The notes: generated by a model not told the origin, from the sequence alone. A DNA stretch of 64,000 nt from Azorhizobium doebereinerae UFLA1-100 (GCF_000473085.1 NZ_AXBA01000032.1:1-64000); one strand, 5' to 3'; positions 8,227-19,481 are shown, counted from the stretch's first letter. A program made the numbers and translations.

Positions 8227-8227
8227 T

Positions 8228-8302
8228 TGGAGCGGGCGAAGGGATTCGAACCCTCGACCCCAACCTTGGCAAGGTTGTGCTCTACCCCTGAGCTACGCCC
8301 GC
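8228..8302 (-). tRNA. glyT: tRNA-Gly (anticodon GCC)
   Basis: On the minus strand a complete cloverleaf runs from 8302 to 8228. It has a 7-bp acceptor stem GCGGGCG/CGCCCGC, a D-arm with GCTCAGGGGTAGAGC, an anticodon loop with GCC inside CTTGCCAAG, a T-arm GGTTCGAATCC, discriminator T and an encoded CCA. It reads glycine codons GGC/GGU. The 3' end faces the island. The gene symbol is generic. Confidence 0.96.
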
Positions 8303-8474
8303 ATCCAGCTGCCGGCGGGGCCAAAGCCCCTGCGGCGGTGCGTCTCTATGCCAAAAGCCGATCTGGATTGCAACAGCGCTTCTCGCTTGTTTTCGCCGGC
8401 AGGCGAAAAACCCTTTGCCGCAAAAGGATCGCCCTGTGGACAGAGGCGCGCCGCGCGCCGGCCAGCGGCCGGGC

Positions 8475-8975
8475 TCACGCCTTGTGGATCGGGTCGATCC
8501 ATTTCACCGTGGTCGGCGCCTCCACCGGCGCGATGTCGAGATTGACCACCACCGGGTCCTGGCCGGAACGCACCAGCACACATTCCAGCACCTCGTCCGG
8601 CGAGGCGTTGATCTCCTGGTGCGGCACATAAGGCGGCACATAGATGAAGTCGCCCGGCCCGGCCTCGGCGGTGAATTCCAGATGGTCGCCCCAGCGCATG
8701 CGGGCGCGGCCCTTCACCACGAAGATCACGCTCTCCAGGTCGCCATGGTGGTGCGCGCCGGTCTTGGCGTCGGGGTGGATATGCACCGTGCCGGCCCACA
8801 GCTTCTCCGCCCCCGCCCGCGCCCGGTTGATGGCGGTGGCCCGGTTCATCCCCGGCGTCTGGGCGGTGTTGGGGTCGAGTTGATCGCCCGGCACCACCTT
8901 CACCCCATGCTCGCGCCAGTCCACCGCGCCCGATGCCGGGTGAACATGGTCGTGATGGTCGTGATGGTCACCCAT
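8475..8975 (-). CDS. Cupin-domain metalloprotein with His-rich N-terminus
   Basis: This 166-residue single-domain cupin has cupin motif 1 around [17 protein letters not shown] (metal-ligand histidines and Glu) and motif 2 around [15 protein letters not shown]. The N-terminus reads [12 protein letters not shown], seven His in twelve residues, suggesting extra metal binding. The substrate is unknown; cupins of this size include isomerases, dioxygenases and small-molecule binding proteins. It is divergent from ettA with about 107 bp between the starts. No operon partner is visible; the tRNA gene lies downstream on the same strand. Confidence 0.85.
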   Translation of the reverse strand: MGDHHDHHDHVHPASGAVDWREHGVKVVPGDQLDPNTAQTPGMNRATAINRARAGAEKLWAGTVHIHPDAKTGAHHHGDLESVIFVVKGRARMRWGDHLEFTAEAGPGDFIYVPPYVPHQEINASPDEVLECVLVRSGQDPVVVNLDIAPVEAPTTVKWIDPIHKA

Positions 8976-9082
8976 ATTATACCTCCCGCTTACGGCCCAT
9001 GCCGCGCCTTGCTTGCCGCCCGCTCCGGGTCCGGCTAGAACGGCGCCAAACTCACGCAGCCCTTCTCCGGAGCCGGTGGCGC

Positions 9083-10738
<1,656 letters not shown>

Positions 10739-10743
10739 TTGCA

Positions 10744-10774
10744 CGCCCGCCGGATAGTCTCCGGCGGGCGTTTT
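10744..10774 (+). terminator. Rho-independent terminator of ettA
   Basis: An 11-bp GC stem (CGCCCGCCGGA / TCCGGCGGGCG) with a 5-nt loop is followed by TTTT, starting 6 nt after the ettA stop. It separates ettA from the methyltransferase gene at 10791. Confidence 0.88.
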
Positions 10775-10790
10775 CATTTCGGGAGGGGAC

Positions 10791-11564
10791 ATGATCGCGG
10801 ATTGGAACGCGCGGCTTTATCTCACCTTCGAGGACGAGCGCACCCGGCCCGCCCGGGACCTCGTGGCGCAGATTCCGCTGGAAGCGGCGCGCCGGGTGGT
10901 CGATCTGGGATGCGGTCCCGGCAATTCCACCGAGATCCTCGCCAACCGCTATCCCGAGGCGGAGGTCATCGGCGTCGATACCTCGCTGGACATGCTGAAC
11001 ACGGCCCGCCGGCGCATGCCGCACACCACCTTCATTGAGGCGGACGTGGCGACCTTCCGGCTGGCCCAGCCGGCCGACGTGATCCTCGCCAACGCCGTGC
11101 TGCAATGGGTGCCGGGCCACGCCACCCTGTTTCCCCACCTGCTCTCCCAGCTCTCCGAGGGCGGCGTGCTCGCCGCGCAGATGCCGGACAATCTCAACGA
11201 ACCCACCCATGTGGGCATGCGCCGGGTGGCCGCCGAGGGGCCATGGGCGGACAAGCTGGCGCAGGCGAGCGCGGCGCGCACGGTGCTGCCCCCCACGGAA
11301 AGCTATTACGACCTGCTGAGCCCGCTGGCGGCGAAGGTCGATATCTGGCGCACCACCTACCACCACCCGCTCAACGATCCGGCGGCTGTGGTGGAATGGA
11401 TGAAGGGCACGGGGCTGCGCCCGTTCCTGGAGCCCCTGGACCCAGACGAGCAGGCCGCCTTCCTCGAAGCCTACAAGGCCCGCCTGACGCAGGACTATCC
11501 GCGCCGCGCGGACGGCAAGGTGTTGCTGGCCTTCCCCCGCCTGTTCATCATCGCCCGGCGTTGA
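10791..11564 (+). CDS. tam: Trans-aconitate 2-methyltransferase
   Basis: This 257-residue class I SAM methyltransferase has the glycine-rich SAM loop VVDLGCGPGNS near residue 36, an acidic residue at the end of strand 2 (VIGVDTS) and the Tam-typical VLQWVPGH. The length and N-terminal start (IADWNARLYL) match Tam, which methylates trans-aconitate, an inhibitory by-product of the TCA enzyme aconitase. An RBS (GGGAGGGG) precedes ATG 10791. It appears monocistronic, between the ettA terminator and a 306-bp gap. Confidence 0.9.
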   Translation: MIADWNARLYLTFEDERTRPARDLVAQIPLEAARRVVDLGCGPGNSTEILANRYPEAEVIGVDTSLDMLNTARRRMPHTTFIEADVATFRLAQPADVILANAVLQWVPGHATLFPHLLSQLSEGGVLAAQMPDNLNEPTHVGMRRVAAEGPWADKLAQASAARTVLPPTESYYDLLSPLAAKVDIWRTTYHHPLNDPAAVVEWMKGTGLRPFLEPLDPDEQAAFLEAYKARLTQDYPRRADGKVLLAFPRLFIIARR

Positions 11565-11870
11565 TCGCCCGCCCCCCTTCCTGACCGATCGACCGCCGTG
11601 CCCTCCGGGCGCGATCGTGCCGTCGCGTTCGGCCGCGCGGAAACGTCAGGGGCGCTGACAGGCGCCGTTTCGGATACAGGCGGCCCGACCTCCAGTTGGC
11701 CACGCAACGCCCGTTTCGCGCATAAAGTGTAATAACTTGAGACGTCGCGCAGTCCCCACGCAAGCTGCGACGCCTACGGTCTGCTGCATGATACCACTCC
11801 ATTCCGGGGGGTAATTCGTCACGTCCGCGACCTTCCAGCCTGCGCGGGCGAGCCTGTAGCGGGAAGTTCC
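11565..11870. other. 306-bp gap upstream of the chemoreceptor gene
   Basis: I see no coding frame with family resemblance and no terminator with a T-tract. An AT-richer stretch around 11718-11740 is the likeliest place for the chemoreceptor promoter, but no convincing -35/-10 pair can be named. GGGAAG just before ATG 11871 is the RBS. Confidence 0.4.
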
Positions 11871-13571
11871 ATGTCGCTGAAACACTGGCCCATCATGGGC
11901 AAGATCGCCCTCGTCATCCTGATCCTGGGCGGCTGCGCCGGCCTCGCGACATTCATCAGCGCCCAGATGCTGCGGGGGCAGGCGACCGAATATCAGGGCC
12001 TGCTGAAGGGCGAGGCCCGCGCCAACGTCGCCCTGGCCCGCGTCAGCCGGCAGATCGCCTATATGGAGCGCAGCATCTTCCAGGCGATCACCGCCACCAC
12101 GGCGGAGGGCAACAAGACCGCCGAGACCAATTTCAAGAACGGCCAGGAGGTCCTGCGCCAGCGCTTCGAGGCGGCCAAGGCCGCGCTGCCGGAGCGCGCC
12201 GGGGAGTTCGACCGGCTGCACGCCAAGATCCTGGCCGGCTTCGCCGACAAGTGCGGCCAGGCGATGCGCCTCGCCCTCGACAGCACCGACATGTCGGCCA
12301 TCGAGCAGGCGACGGCCCTTATGAACACCGTCTGCGCGCCCGCCATCCAGCAGGTGGCCCTGGAGGTCGTCAAGGTCGTCGACGACACCACCGCGAGTGT
12401 GGACGCCAATATCGTCGCCCTGGAGGCCGCCTCCGGCCGCGAAATCCTCGTTCTCTCCGGCGGCACCGCCGCCGCCATCCTCGTCTCCCTCGTCCTGGCC
12501 TTCCTCATCTCGCGCTACGGCATCGTCCAGCCGCTGGCCCTGGTCATCGGTGTCATGGGCCGCTTGGAGAAGGGCGAGCTGAAGGTCGAGGTTCCCGGCA
12601 CCGACCGCCGCGACGAGATCGGCCGGCTGGCCGGGGGCGTCGAGATCTTCCGCCAGGGCCTCGTGGAGGCCGAGCATATGCGCGAGGCCGCCAGGCTGGA
12701 GGAGCAGCGCGCCGCCGAGCGCCTGCGCGCGGAACGCCACGCCATCGCCGACACGTTCGAGGCGTCCATGGGCGCGCTCGCCACCGCCTTCACCAAGTCG
12801 TCCTCGGAAGTCTCCGAGGCGGCGCGCAACCTCTCCTCCACCGCCGAGGAAACCTCCCGCCAGGCGCAGGCCGTGGGCCATGCGGCGGAAGAGGCGTCCA
12901 CGAACGTGGAGACGGTCGCCGCCTCCACCGAGGAGATGAGCGCCTCGATCCGCGAGATCGGCATCCAGGTGTCCAACGCCGCGCGCATCGCCGCGGCGGC
13001 GGCCGAGGAGACCGGCCGCACGCAGTCCGAGATCAACGAGCTGTCCCAGTCGGCGGCCAAGATCGGCGAGGTGGTGGACCTCATCACCAACATCGCCGGC
13101 CAGACCAACCTGCTGGCGCTCAACGCCACCATCGAGGCGGCGCGCGCCGGCGAGATGGGCAAGGGCTTCGCCGTGGTCGCCCAGGAGGTCAAGCAGCTCG
13201 CCGCCCAGACCGCCAAGGCCACCGAGGAGATCGCCTCCAAGGTGAGCGAGATCCAGCAGGCCACCAACCGCTCGGTCGATTCCATCGACCGCATCGTCTC
13301 CACCATCTCGGACATCCGCACCTCGTCCTCGGCCATCGCCTCGGCGGTCGAGGAGCAGGGCGCGGCCACGCGCGAGATCGCGGTGAACACCCAGCAGGCG
13401 GCGCAGGGCACCGGGACGGTGAACCACAACATCAGCGGCGTCGGCCGCGCCGCCGAGATGACCGGCGCCGCCTCCACCCAGCTCATGTCGCTGTCCTCCG
13501 CTTTGGCGGGGCAGGCCGGGCAGTTGCAGGTGGAAGTGGAACGCGTGGTCCGCAACCTTCGCGCCGGCTGA
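11871..13571 (+). CDS. Methyl-accepting chemotaxis protein
   Basis: This 566-residue transmembrane chemoreceptor has TM1 at about 10-32, a helical periplasmic sensor to about 190, TM2 at about 192-215 ([15 protein letters not shown]), then HAMP and a long coiled-coil signalling domain. The hairpin tip that contacts CheA/CheW is present ([20 protein letters not shown]). The ligand is unknown. I see no C-terminal CheR-binding pentapeptide. No che genes lie nearby, so it must feed a cluster elsewhere. It is followed by a strong terminator and is probably monocistronic. Confidence 0.93.
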   Translation: MSLKHWPIMGKIALVILILGGCAGLATFISAQMLRGQATEYQGLLKGEARANVALARVSRQIAYMERSIFQAITATTAEGNKTAETNFKNGQEVLRQRFEAAKAALPERAGEFDRLHAKILAGFADKCGQAMRLALDSTDMSAIEQATALMNTVCAPAIQQVALEVVKVVDDTTASVDANIVALEAASGREILVLSGGTAAAILVSLVLAFLISRYGIVQPLALVIGVMGRLEKGELKVEVPGTDRRDEIGRLAGGVEIFRQGLVEAEHMREAARLEEQRAAERLRAERHAIADTFEASMGALATAFTKSSSEVSEAARNLSSTAEETSRQAQAVGHAAEEASTNVETVAASTEEMSASIREIGIQVSNAARIAAAAAEETGRTQSEINELSQSAAKIGEVVDLITNIAGQTNLLALNATIEAARAGEMGKGFAVVAQEVKQLAAQTAKATEEIASKVSEIQQATNRSVDSIDRIVSTISDIRTSSSAIASAVEEQGAATREIAVNTQQAAQGTGTVNHNISGVGRAAEMTGAASTQLMSLSSALAGQAGQLQVEVERVVRNLRAG

Positions 13572-13592
13572 CTGCGCCCGCTGTAAAGGACA

Positions 13593-13628
13593 GGATGCCC
13601 CGCCAAGGCGGGGCATCCTTTTTTTTGC
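13593..13628 (+). terminator. Rho-independent terminator of the chemoreceptor gene
   Basis: A 12-bp stem GGATGCCCCGCC / GGCGGGGCATCC with a 2-nt spacer is followed by a run of eight T, 21 nt after the stop. This is the clearest intrinsic terminator in the window. Confidence 0.93.
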
Positions 13629-13849
13629 CCGGCTCTCCGGCCGGGCTCCAGCGCCCGCGCCGGGCACGCGAGTGCGATGGCTGATCGGGGGATCAGTATG
13701 ACCCGCGCCCGGCACGAGCGGGGAATGCCCCCCCTTTGCCGGGGCCATTCCCGCCATGCCCGGAACAGCCCGCCTGGCTCGGCAAGCAGATCGCGGCGGT
13801 CATCCGCTGCCGATCCGGCCCGGACGGGGCCCCACGCCCGAGCCGGCGC

Positions 13850-16800
13850 TCAGTGGAAGTCGCGCGACTTCGGCAGGATGCGCACGTCGCGGGGATGGGT
13901 GGGGCGCGGCGGGGCGGCGGCCGGCGCGTCCGCCGCGAAATGCCGGTCGAGCAGCGGCGTGCAATCCTCCACGTGGCGCGCCATCAGATGCACCACGCCC
14001 TCGCGGCTGCGCTGCACCTCGCCCGCCACCAGCATCAGGCGCGCGGCCATGATCGGGCGGCGCAGCGTCTCGAACAGGCGGGCCCAGATCAGCACATTGG
14101 TGATGCCGCCCTCGTCCTCCAGGGTGACGAAGATGGCGTTTCCCTTCCCCGGCCGCTGGCGCACCAGCACGATGCCCGCCGTGCGCACCCGCGCGCCGTT
14201 GCGCGCCTGCGACGTCTGGGTGCAGCTGAGCACCCCCGCCGCGTGGAAGGCCGGGCGCAGGAAGGCCATGGGGTGGCCCTTCAGGGACAGGCGGGTGGTC
14301 TGGTAGTCGATGGCCACATGCTCGGCATCGGACATGGCGGGCAGGGCCATGTCCGCCTCCGTCCCCAGCTCCCGCGCCTGGGCGGAGGCGAACAGCGGCA
14401 GTTCCGCCTCCGGCAGGCGCCGAACCTCCCACAGCGCGGCGCGGCGCTCCAGACCGAGGGAGCGGAAGGCGTCCGCATCGGCCAGCAGGCGGAGCGCGCC
14501 GGACGGCAGGCGGGCGCGCCGCGCCAGCGCCTCCATGCCCTCGAACCGCCCCTGCGCCCGCGCCGCGGCGAGGCGTTCCGCCCAGTCCTCGCGGAACCCC
14601 TCCGCCTGGCGGAAGCCGAGGCGCAGCGCCAGCCGCCCGCCCGCCGCCGGCTCCAGGCTGTTGTCCCACAGGCTGGCGTTCACATCGACGCAACGCACCT
14701 CCACGCCGTGGTCGCGCGCATCCCGCACGATCTGCGCCGGGGCATAGAAGCCCATGGGCTGGGAGTTGAGCAGCGCGCAGGCGAACACCGCCGGGTGGTG
14801 GCACTTGATCCAGGACGAGACATAGACCAGCCGGGCGAAGGACAAGGCATGGCTCTCCGGAAAGCCGTAGCTGCCGAAGCCCTCGATCTGTTTGAAGCAG
14901 CGCTCGGCGAAGGCCCGCTCGTAGCCGCGCGCCGCCATGCCCTCCACCATCTTCTCGCGGAAGGTATGGATGGTGCCCACATTGCGGAAGGTGGCCATGG
15001 CGCGGCGCAGCTGGTTGGCCTCGCCGGGGGTGAAGCTGGCCGCCGTGATGGCGAGCTTCATGGCCTGCTCCTGGAACAGCGGCACGCCGAAGGTCTCACC
15101 GAGCAGCGCGTGCAACTCGTCCGGCGGATGCGGCGGGGACGGCGAGGGAAAGCCCCATTTCTCCTCCCCGCTGCGCCGGCGCAGATAGGGGTGCACCATG
15201 TCGCCCTCGATGGGGCCGGGCCGCACGATGGCCACCTGGATGGTGAGGTCGTAGAGCTTGCGGGGCTTCAGGCGCGGCAGCATGTTGATCTGCGCCCGGC
15301 TCTCCACTTGGAACACGCCGATGCTGTCGCCGGCGCACAGCATGTCGTAGACGGCAGGGTCGTCGGCCGTGAGGTCCACCTCCAGCGTGTGCGCGCCCAG
15401 CCCGTGCTGCCGCATCAGCGCGAAGGCCTTGCGGATGCAGGTGAGCATGCCGAGCGCCAGCACGTCCACCTTCATCAGGTTCAGCGCGTCGATGTCGTCC
15501 TTGTCCCATTCGATGAAGCTGCGCCCCTCCATGGCGGCGTGGTGGATCGGCACGGTCTCGTCCAGCCGGTTCTCGGTCAGGACGAAGCCGCCCACGTGCT
15601 GGGAGAGGTGACGCGGAAAGGCCATGGCGAGGAGCGGCCGCAGAACGAAGCGCAGCCGCTCCATCTCCGGATTGTCGGGGTCGAAGCCGGCTTCCGCCAT
15701 GCGTTTGGCGTCCATGGCGTCGGAATGGCTGCCCCAGACCAGGCCGGCGAGGCGGTCGGAGACGTCCTCGCTCAGCCCCAGCACCTTGGCCACCTCGCGC
15801 ACCGCGCTGCGGGCGCGGTAATGGATCACGGTGGCGGCGATGCCCGCCCGGTGTCGGCCGTAGCGGCGGTAGATGTACTGGATGACCTCCTCGCGCCGCT
15901 CGTGCTCGAAATCCACGTCGATGTCCGGCGGCTCGTGGCGCTCCTCGGAGACGAAGCGGGAGAACAGCAGATTGTGCCGCTCCGGGTCCACCGAGGTGAT
16001 GCCGAGCAGGAAGCAGACGATGGAATTGGCCGCCGAGCCGCGCCCTTGGCACAGGATGGGCGGCTCCTGGGCGCGGGCGAAGGTCACGAGGTCGTGGACG
16101 GTCAGGAAGTAATAGGCATAGTTCTGCTTGCGGATGAGGGCGAACTCCTCCGCGATCAGCCCCTGTACCTTTTCCGGCAGCACCGCGCCGTAGCGCGCGT
16201 GCGCGGCGGTGGTGACCAGATGCTCAAGCCAGTCCTGCGGCGCCCAGCCCTCTGGCACCGGCTCGTGCGGATATTCATACTTCAGGTCGTCCAGCGTGAA
16301 ATGGATGCGGGCCAGCAGGCGCAGCGTCTCCCGGACCGCCTCCGGGCAGGCGCGGAACAGGCGCGCCATCTCCTGCGGCGCCTTCAGGTGGCGCTCCGCA
16401 TTGGCCTCCAGCCGCCGGCCCGCCACGGCGATCGTCACCCCCGCGCGCACGCAGGAGAGGACATCGTGCAGCGGACGCCGCTCAGGCTCGTCATAGAGCG
16501 CGTCGTTGGTGGCGAGCAGCGGCACGCGGGCGGCGGCGGCGATGCGGCGCAGCCGCGCCAGGTGCCGGGCGTCGCCGCCCCGCCGGTGCAGGGCCGCGCC
16601 CAGCCACACCCGCTCCGGCGCCGCGCCAGCGAGGCGCGCCAGCACAGCCTCCAGCCCCTGCGGCACCGGGGGCGGCACGAGGCTGAGCCGGGGCGCCGTC
16701 CAGCCTTCGTCCTTGAAGGCATAGTCCACCGGCGCGCGATGCGCCTCCTGCGGGGCGGCGGTGGACGCGGGCATGACGATGAGCAGGAGATCATCGAGAT

Positions 16801-17239
16801 ATTCCAGCAGGTCCTCGAAGCGCAGGATGCAGCCGCCCTTCACGGCGCGCAGGTTGCCCACCGTGAGCAGGCGGGTGAGACGGCCCCAGCCGAGGCGCGT
16901 GGCCGGATAGGCGACGATGTCCGGCGTGCCGTCGGCGAACACCAGCCGCGCGCCCACCGCGAGCCGCACTGGGATGGTGCAGGACGCTTCCTCCGCCGCG
17001 CTGAGCACCAGCGCCTCGCCCCGCTTCGCCTTCTCGTCCAGCAGCAGGGCCCGCGCCCGCTTGGGCGCGTCGCGCAGGGCCACATGGGCGCGCACCACGC
17101 CGGCCACCGTGTTGCGGTCGGCGATGCCGAGCCCGGCAAGGCCGAGCGCCACCGCCTGCCCGACCATCTCGGCGGGATGGGAGGCGCCGTGCAGGAAGGA
17201 GAAGTTGCTGGCCGCCACCAGCTCGGCGAAACCGCTCAC
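13850..17239 (-). CDS. dnaE2: Error-prone DNA polymerase III alpha homolog DnaE2 (ImuC)
   Basis: This 1129-residue C-family polymerase of the SOS mutasome carries out translesion synthesis with ImuA and ImuB. It has an N-terminal PHP domain (ASNFSFLHGASHP), the polymerase palm with the catalytic PDIDVDFEH motif, and a C-terminal OB region. DnaE2 is shorter than replicative DnaE, as here. The GTG start at 17239 overlaps the imuB stop (GTGA), which fixes the start; the frame remains open upstream but inside imuB. It is the last gene of imuA-imuB-dnaE2, so it should be LexA-controlled through the box at 19467. Confidence 0.95.
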   Translation of the reverse strand: MSGFAELVAASNFSFLHGASHPAEMVGQAVALGLAGLGIADRNTVAGVVRAHVALRDAPKRARALLLDEKAKRGEALVLSAAEEASCTIPVRLAVGARLVFADGTPDIVAYPATRLGWGRLTRLLTVGNLRAVKGGCILRFEDLLEYLDDLLLIVMPASTAAPQEAHRAPVDYAFKDEGWTAPRLSLVPPPVPQGLEAVLARLAGAAPERVWLGAALHRRGGDARHLARLRRIAAAARVPLLATNDALYDEPERRPLHDVLSCVRAGVTIAVAGRRLEANAERHLKAPQEMARLFRACPEAVRETLRLLARIHFTLDDLKYEYPHEPVPEGWAPQDWLEHLVTTAAHARYGAVLPEKVQGLIAEEFALIRKQNYAYYFLTVHDLVTFARAQEPPILCQGRGSAANSIVCFLLGITSVDPERHNLLFSRFVSEERHEPPDIDVDFEHERREEVIQYIYRRYGRHRAGIAATVIHYRARSAVREVAKVLGLSEDVSDRLAGLVWGSHSDAMDAKRMAEAGFDPDNPEMERLRFVLRPLLAMAFPRHLSQHVGGFVLTENRLDETVPIHHAAMEGRSFIEWDKDDIDALNLMKVDVLALGMLTCIRKAFALMRQHGLGAHTLEVDLTADDPAVYDMLCAGDSIGVFQVESRAQINMLPRLKPRKLYDLTIQVAIVRPGPIEGDMVHPYLRRRSGEEKWGFPSPSPPHPPDELHALLGETFGVPLFQEQAMKLAITAASFTPGEANQLRRAMATFRNVGTIHTFREKMVEGMAARGYERAFAERCFKQIEGFGSYGFPESHALSFARLVYVSSWIKCHHPAVFACALLNSQPMGFYAPAQIVRDARDHGVEVRCVDVNASLWDNSLEPAAGGRLALRLGFRQAEGFREDWAERLAAARAQGRFEGMEALARRARLPSGALRLLADADAFRSLGLERRAALWEVRRLPEAELPLFASAQARELGTEADMALPAMSDAEHVAIDYQTTRLSLKGHPMAFLRPAFHAAGVLSCTQTSQARNGARVRTAGIVLVRQRPGKGNAIFVTLEDEGGITNVLIWARLFETLRRPIMAARLMLVAGEVQRSREGVVHLMARHVEDCTPLLDRHFAADAPAAAPPRPTHPRDVRILPKSRDFH

Positions 17240-18780
17240 GGGAACAGCCCGTGCAGGTACCAGCGGGGCGCGGGCGCCGCCTGGTGCACGCCGTGGCGGA
17301 AGATCCAGAAGCGCCGGCCGCGCTTGTCCTCGACCCGGTAGTAATCGCGCGGCTCGCCCGGCCGGCGCACGTCGTGCCACCATTCCGCGCCGATGCGCTC
17401 GGGGCCTTCCTGGCGCAACACGTCGTGGGTGCCGCCGCGCCAGCGGAAGCGCAGCGGCGGCCCCTCCGGCACTTCCGACAGCACCTCGATGGGTTGCGGC
17501 GGATGAAACAGGTGCAGCGGGCGCAGCGGCGGCTCGCCCGCCTCGGGCGCCGGCCAGTGCGCCGGCCCGGCGGCGAGCGCGGGAACGGCACGCTGGGCCT
17601 GCTCGGGGATATGGCTGTCGCGCGGCAGGAAGCGGCGGAAGCGCTCGCGCCCGAACCGCGTGCTCAGGCGATCCACCAAGGCCGACAGGCTGCCCTGCGG
17701 ATCGGCCGCCTCCCCCAGAGCGAGCTGCGCGACGGTGAGCGGCTCGATGGCCGGCACGCAGAGCCGGACGAGATCGAAGCCGAAGCCGGGATCGATGGGA
17801 TCGGCCAGGGCATCGATGCGGGCGTCGAACAGGCGCAGCAGCACGGCGGGGTCGCGGATCGGCGCGCCGGTCTCCACCGCCAGGTCGCGCACCTCCCCGT
17901 CGCTGCGGTACAGGCGGGCCTCGAAGCGGCGGCCGCCCATGCCGCGGGCCTCCAGGGCGGCGCCGGCCGCCGCCGCCAGTTCGCCGAGCGCGCCGAGCAC
18001 GGCCTCCATCCGCCCCACCGGCTCGGCGAAGGGATGGGCGAAGACCAGGGCTGGCGGCGCCCGGCGCGGCGTGATGCGGCTGTCCGCGCGCCCGAGCAGC
18101 CGGGCGAGTTGCGTGGTCGTCTCCGCGCCAAAGCGCGCGCTCAACGGCGCGGTGGGGCGCGCGGCGAGGTCGCCGATGGTGGCCAGCCCGGCCCGGCGCA
18201 GCGCCAGAGCGGTGTCCGCCGGCAGATGGAGCGCGGCCACCGGCAGGCCGCGGACGGCCTGCGCCTCGTCCACAACCGGGCCGCGATGGAAGCGCGCCAG
18301 GGCGAGGGCCGCCTCCGGCGTGCCGGCGAAGGCCTTGCGCACATGCAGGCCCCGCCCGGCCATCTGCCGCGCGGCATCGGCGGCGAGGCCCGCCTCATCG
18401 CCGAACAGGTGGACGCAGCCGGTCACGTCCAGCAGCAGGCCGTCGGGCGCGGCGAGCGCCACCATGGGCGTGTAGCGGTCGCACAGCTCCGCCAGGCGTT
18501 CCAGCCAGAGCCGGTCCGCATGGGCGTCGTGCGCCTCGGCCAGGAGGTCCGGCACGCGGGCGCGGGCATCGGCCAAGGCAAGGCCCGGCATGATGTCGAG
18601 CGCCAGTGCCCGCCGGTCGCTCGCCACGATGCGCATGGCGCCGCGCTGCGTCTCCACCGCCACCAGCGGCGCGTCGGCGCCGATCCCGCGGCGGCGCAGC
18701 CTATCCGTGGGCAGCAGCGGGAAGTGGAGGGCCAGATAGCGCCGCCCCGCCCCCGCCCCACGCCCGGAAAGATGCTCCAT
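17236..18780 (-). CDS. imuB: ImuB, catalytically inactive Y-family polymerase-like mutasome hub
   Basis: About 514 residues with the Y-family fold start (RYLALHFPLLPTDRLRR) but without the catalytic acidic residues of DinB/UmuC polymerases, as expected for ImuB. ImuB bridges DnaE2, ImuA and the beta clamp. The C-terminal tail (HDVLRQEGPERIGAEWW, then RDYYRVEDKRGRRFWIF) is the conserved ImuB-C region. ATG 18780 is preferred over the GTG one codon earlier. The 5' end overlaps imuA by 80 bp and the stop overlaps the dnaE2 start, indicating translational coupling. Confidence 0.93.
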   Translation of the reverse strand: MEHLSGRGAGAGRRYLALHFPLLPTDRLRRRGIGADAPLVAVETQRGAMRIVASDRRALALDIMPGLALADARARVPDLLAEAHDAHADRLWLERLAELCDRYTPMVALAAPDGLLLDVTGCVHLFGDEAGLAADAARQMAGRGLHVRKAFAGTPEAALALARFHRGPVVDEAQAVRGLPVAALHLPADTALALRRAGLATIGDLAARPTAPLSARFGAETTTQLARLLGRADSRITPRRAPPALVFAHPFAEPVGRMEAVLGALGELAAAAGAALEARGMGGRRFEARLYRSDGEVRDLAVETGAPIRDPAVLLRLFDARIDALADPIDPGFGFDLVRLCVPAIEPLTVAQLALGEAADPQGSLSALVDRLSTRFGRERFRRFLPRDSHIPEQAQRAVPALAAGPAHWPAPEAGEPPLRPLHLFHPPQPIEVLSEVPEGPPLRFRWRGGTHDVLRQEGPERIGAEWWHDVRRPGEPRDYYRVEDKRGRRFWIFRHGVHQAAPAPRWYLHGLFP

Positions 18781-19459
18781 CACGATCCCACTCCACCTGC
18801 CATGGCCCGCCGGGCGGGCCGCCCCTGTGCCGCGTCAGCGCCACGCTGAGCGCCGGATAGCCCGGCGCGCCCGCCTCCAGCGGCACCGAGGCCGCCGTGC
18901 CCACCGACCAGCGGCTCTGGGCGGCCGTGGGCCTGGCTTCCGCCTCCACGCGCAGCAGCAGCACGCTGGCGCCGGAGGTTTCCGCCGCCAGCGAGAGGCG
19001 GCGGGTGGCGGTGAGGTCGAGCACGCGCGGGGTGCGCCACAGCTCGGCCACCACCACCCCGACGCCGGGGCAGCGGGCGGCCTCCCCCGCCGCCGTCAGC
19101 ACCGCCAGGGGATCGGGCAGGACGCCGAGGATCAGCCGGGCCGGATCGATGCCGATCTCGCACAGGCCCGGCGCGTGCAGCGCCCCGCCCTGCCGCCCCG
19201 CCTGCTCCTGCCGCAGCCACAGGATGCCGCCGCCGAGCCGGGCCGCCAGCATGGCGGCGAAGCCCGAGGCGCTGGCGGCATCGCCCGGCTCGGCGGCGAA
19301 CACCTCATGCAGCCGCCCCGGCTCCAGCCCGCCGCCCAAGGCGGCATCCATCTCCGGATGGCCGAGGGCCACCCGCCGTGGTTGCGCCTCCGCCTGCCAT
19401 CGTTCGAGGCCGGCCACCTCCTGGCGGAGCGCCCGGAGCTGTTCAGCCGTCGCGCGCAT
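18701..19459 (-). CDS. imuA: ImuA, RecA/SulA-like mutasome protein
   Basis: This 252-residue protein is first in the imuA-imuB-dnaE2 cassette. It resembles a degenerate RecA/SulA fold: the region LGGGLEPGRLHEVFA (about 41-55) is the usual ImuA landmark and there is no intact Walker A. ImuA modulates the RecA interaction in the mutasome. ATG 19459 lies only 7 bp from the LexA box, so repression should be direct. The coding 3' end overlaps imuB by 80 bp. Confidence 0.9.
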   Translation of the reverse strand: MRATAEQLRALRQEVAGLERWQAEAQPRRVALGHPEMDAALGGGLEPGRLHEVFAAEPGDAASASGFAAMLAARLGGGILWLRQEQAGRQGGALHAPGLCEIGIDPARLILGVLPDPLAVLTAAGEAARCPGVGVVVAELWRTPRVLDLTATRRLSLAAETSGASVLLLRVEAEARPTAAQSRWSVGTAASVPLEAGAPGYPALSVALTRHRGGPPGGPWQVEWDRDGASFRAWGGGGAALSGPPLPAAAHG

Positions 19460-19466
19460 GGGTCAT

Positions 19467-19481
19467 GTTCCTATTTTGTTC
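19467..19481. promoter_or_regulatory. LexA (SOS) box of the imuA operon
   Basis: GTTC-CTATTTT-GTTC is an exact match to the alphaproteobacterial LexA direct-repeat box GTTC-N7-GTTC. It lies just upstream of the imuA start codon, so the three mutasome genes should be induced by DNA damage. It is the only such box I found in front of a gene in the window; uvrC (37460) has none. Confidence 0.93.

Larger units (their letters stand above)
1..8227. other. Defence-type genomic island abutting tRNA-Gly (left end outside window)
   Basis: Everything left of the tRNA 3' end is accessory in character: an IS fragment, an Argonaute module and a nuclease-protease-helicase operon, with visibly lower GC than the chromosome to the right. 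Insertion at a tRNA 3' end is the usual landing place of tyrosine-integrase elements. No integrase gene and no second copy of the tRNA 3' segment is visible, so the left boundary and any att repeat must lie outside the window or have been lost. Confidence 0.55.

Noticed and set aside
8227-8291. Plus-strand frame ending in GEGIRTLDPNLGKVVLYP
   Set aside because: This is the familiar translation of a tRNA-Gly gene read on the wrong strand, not a protein.
13736-17341. A 1201-codon open frame on the plus strand opposite dnaE2
   Set aside because: It is antisense to a well-conserved polymerase gene and its translation is His/Arg/Gly-rich low-complexity text, typical of frames opposite GC-rich coding sequence. 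The same applies to the long frames opposite the RND permease (22403-25687) and uvrC (36827-39844).
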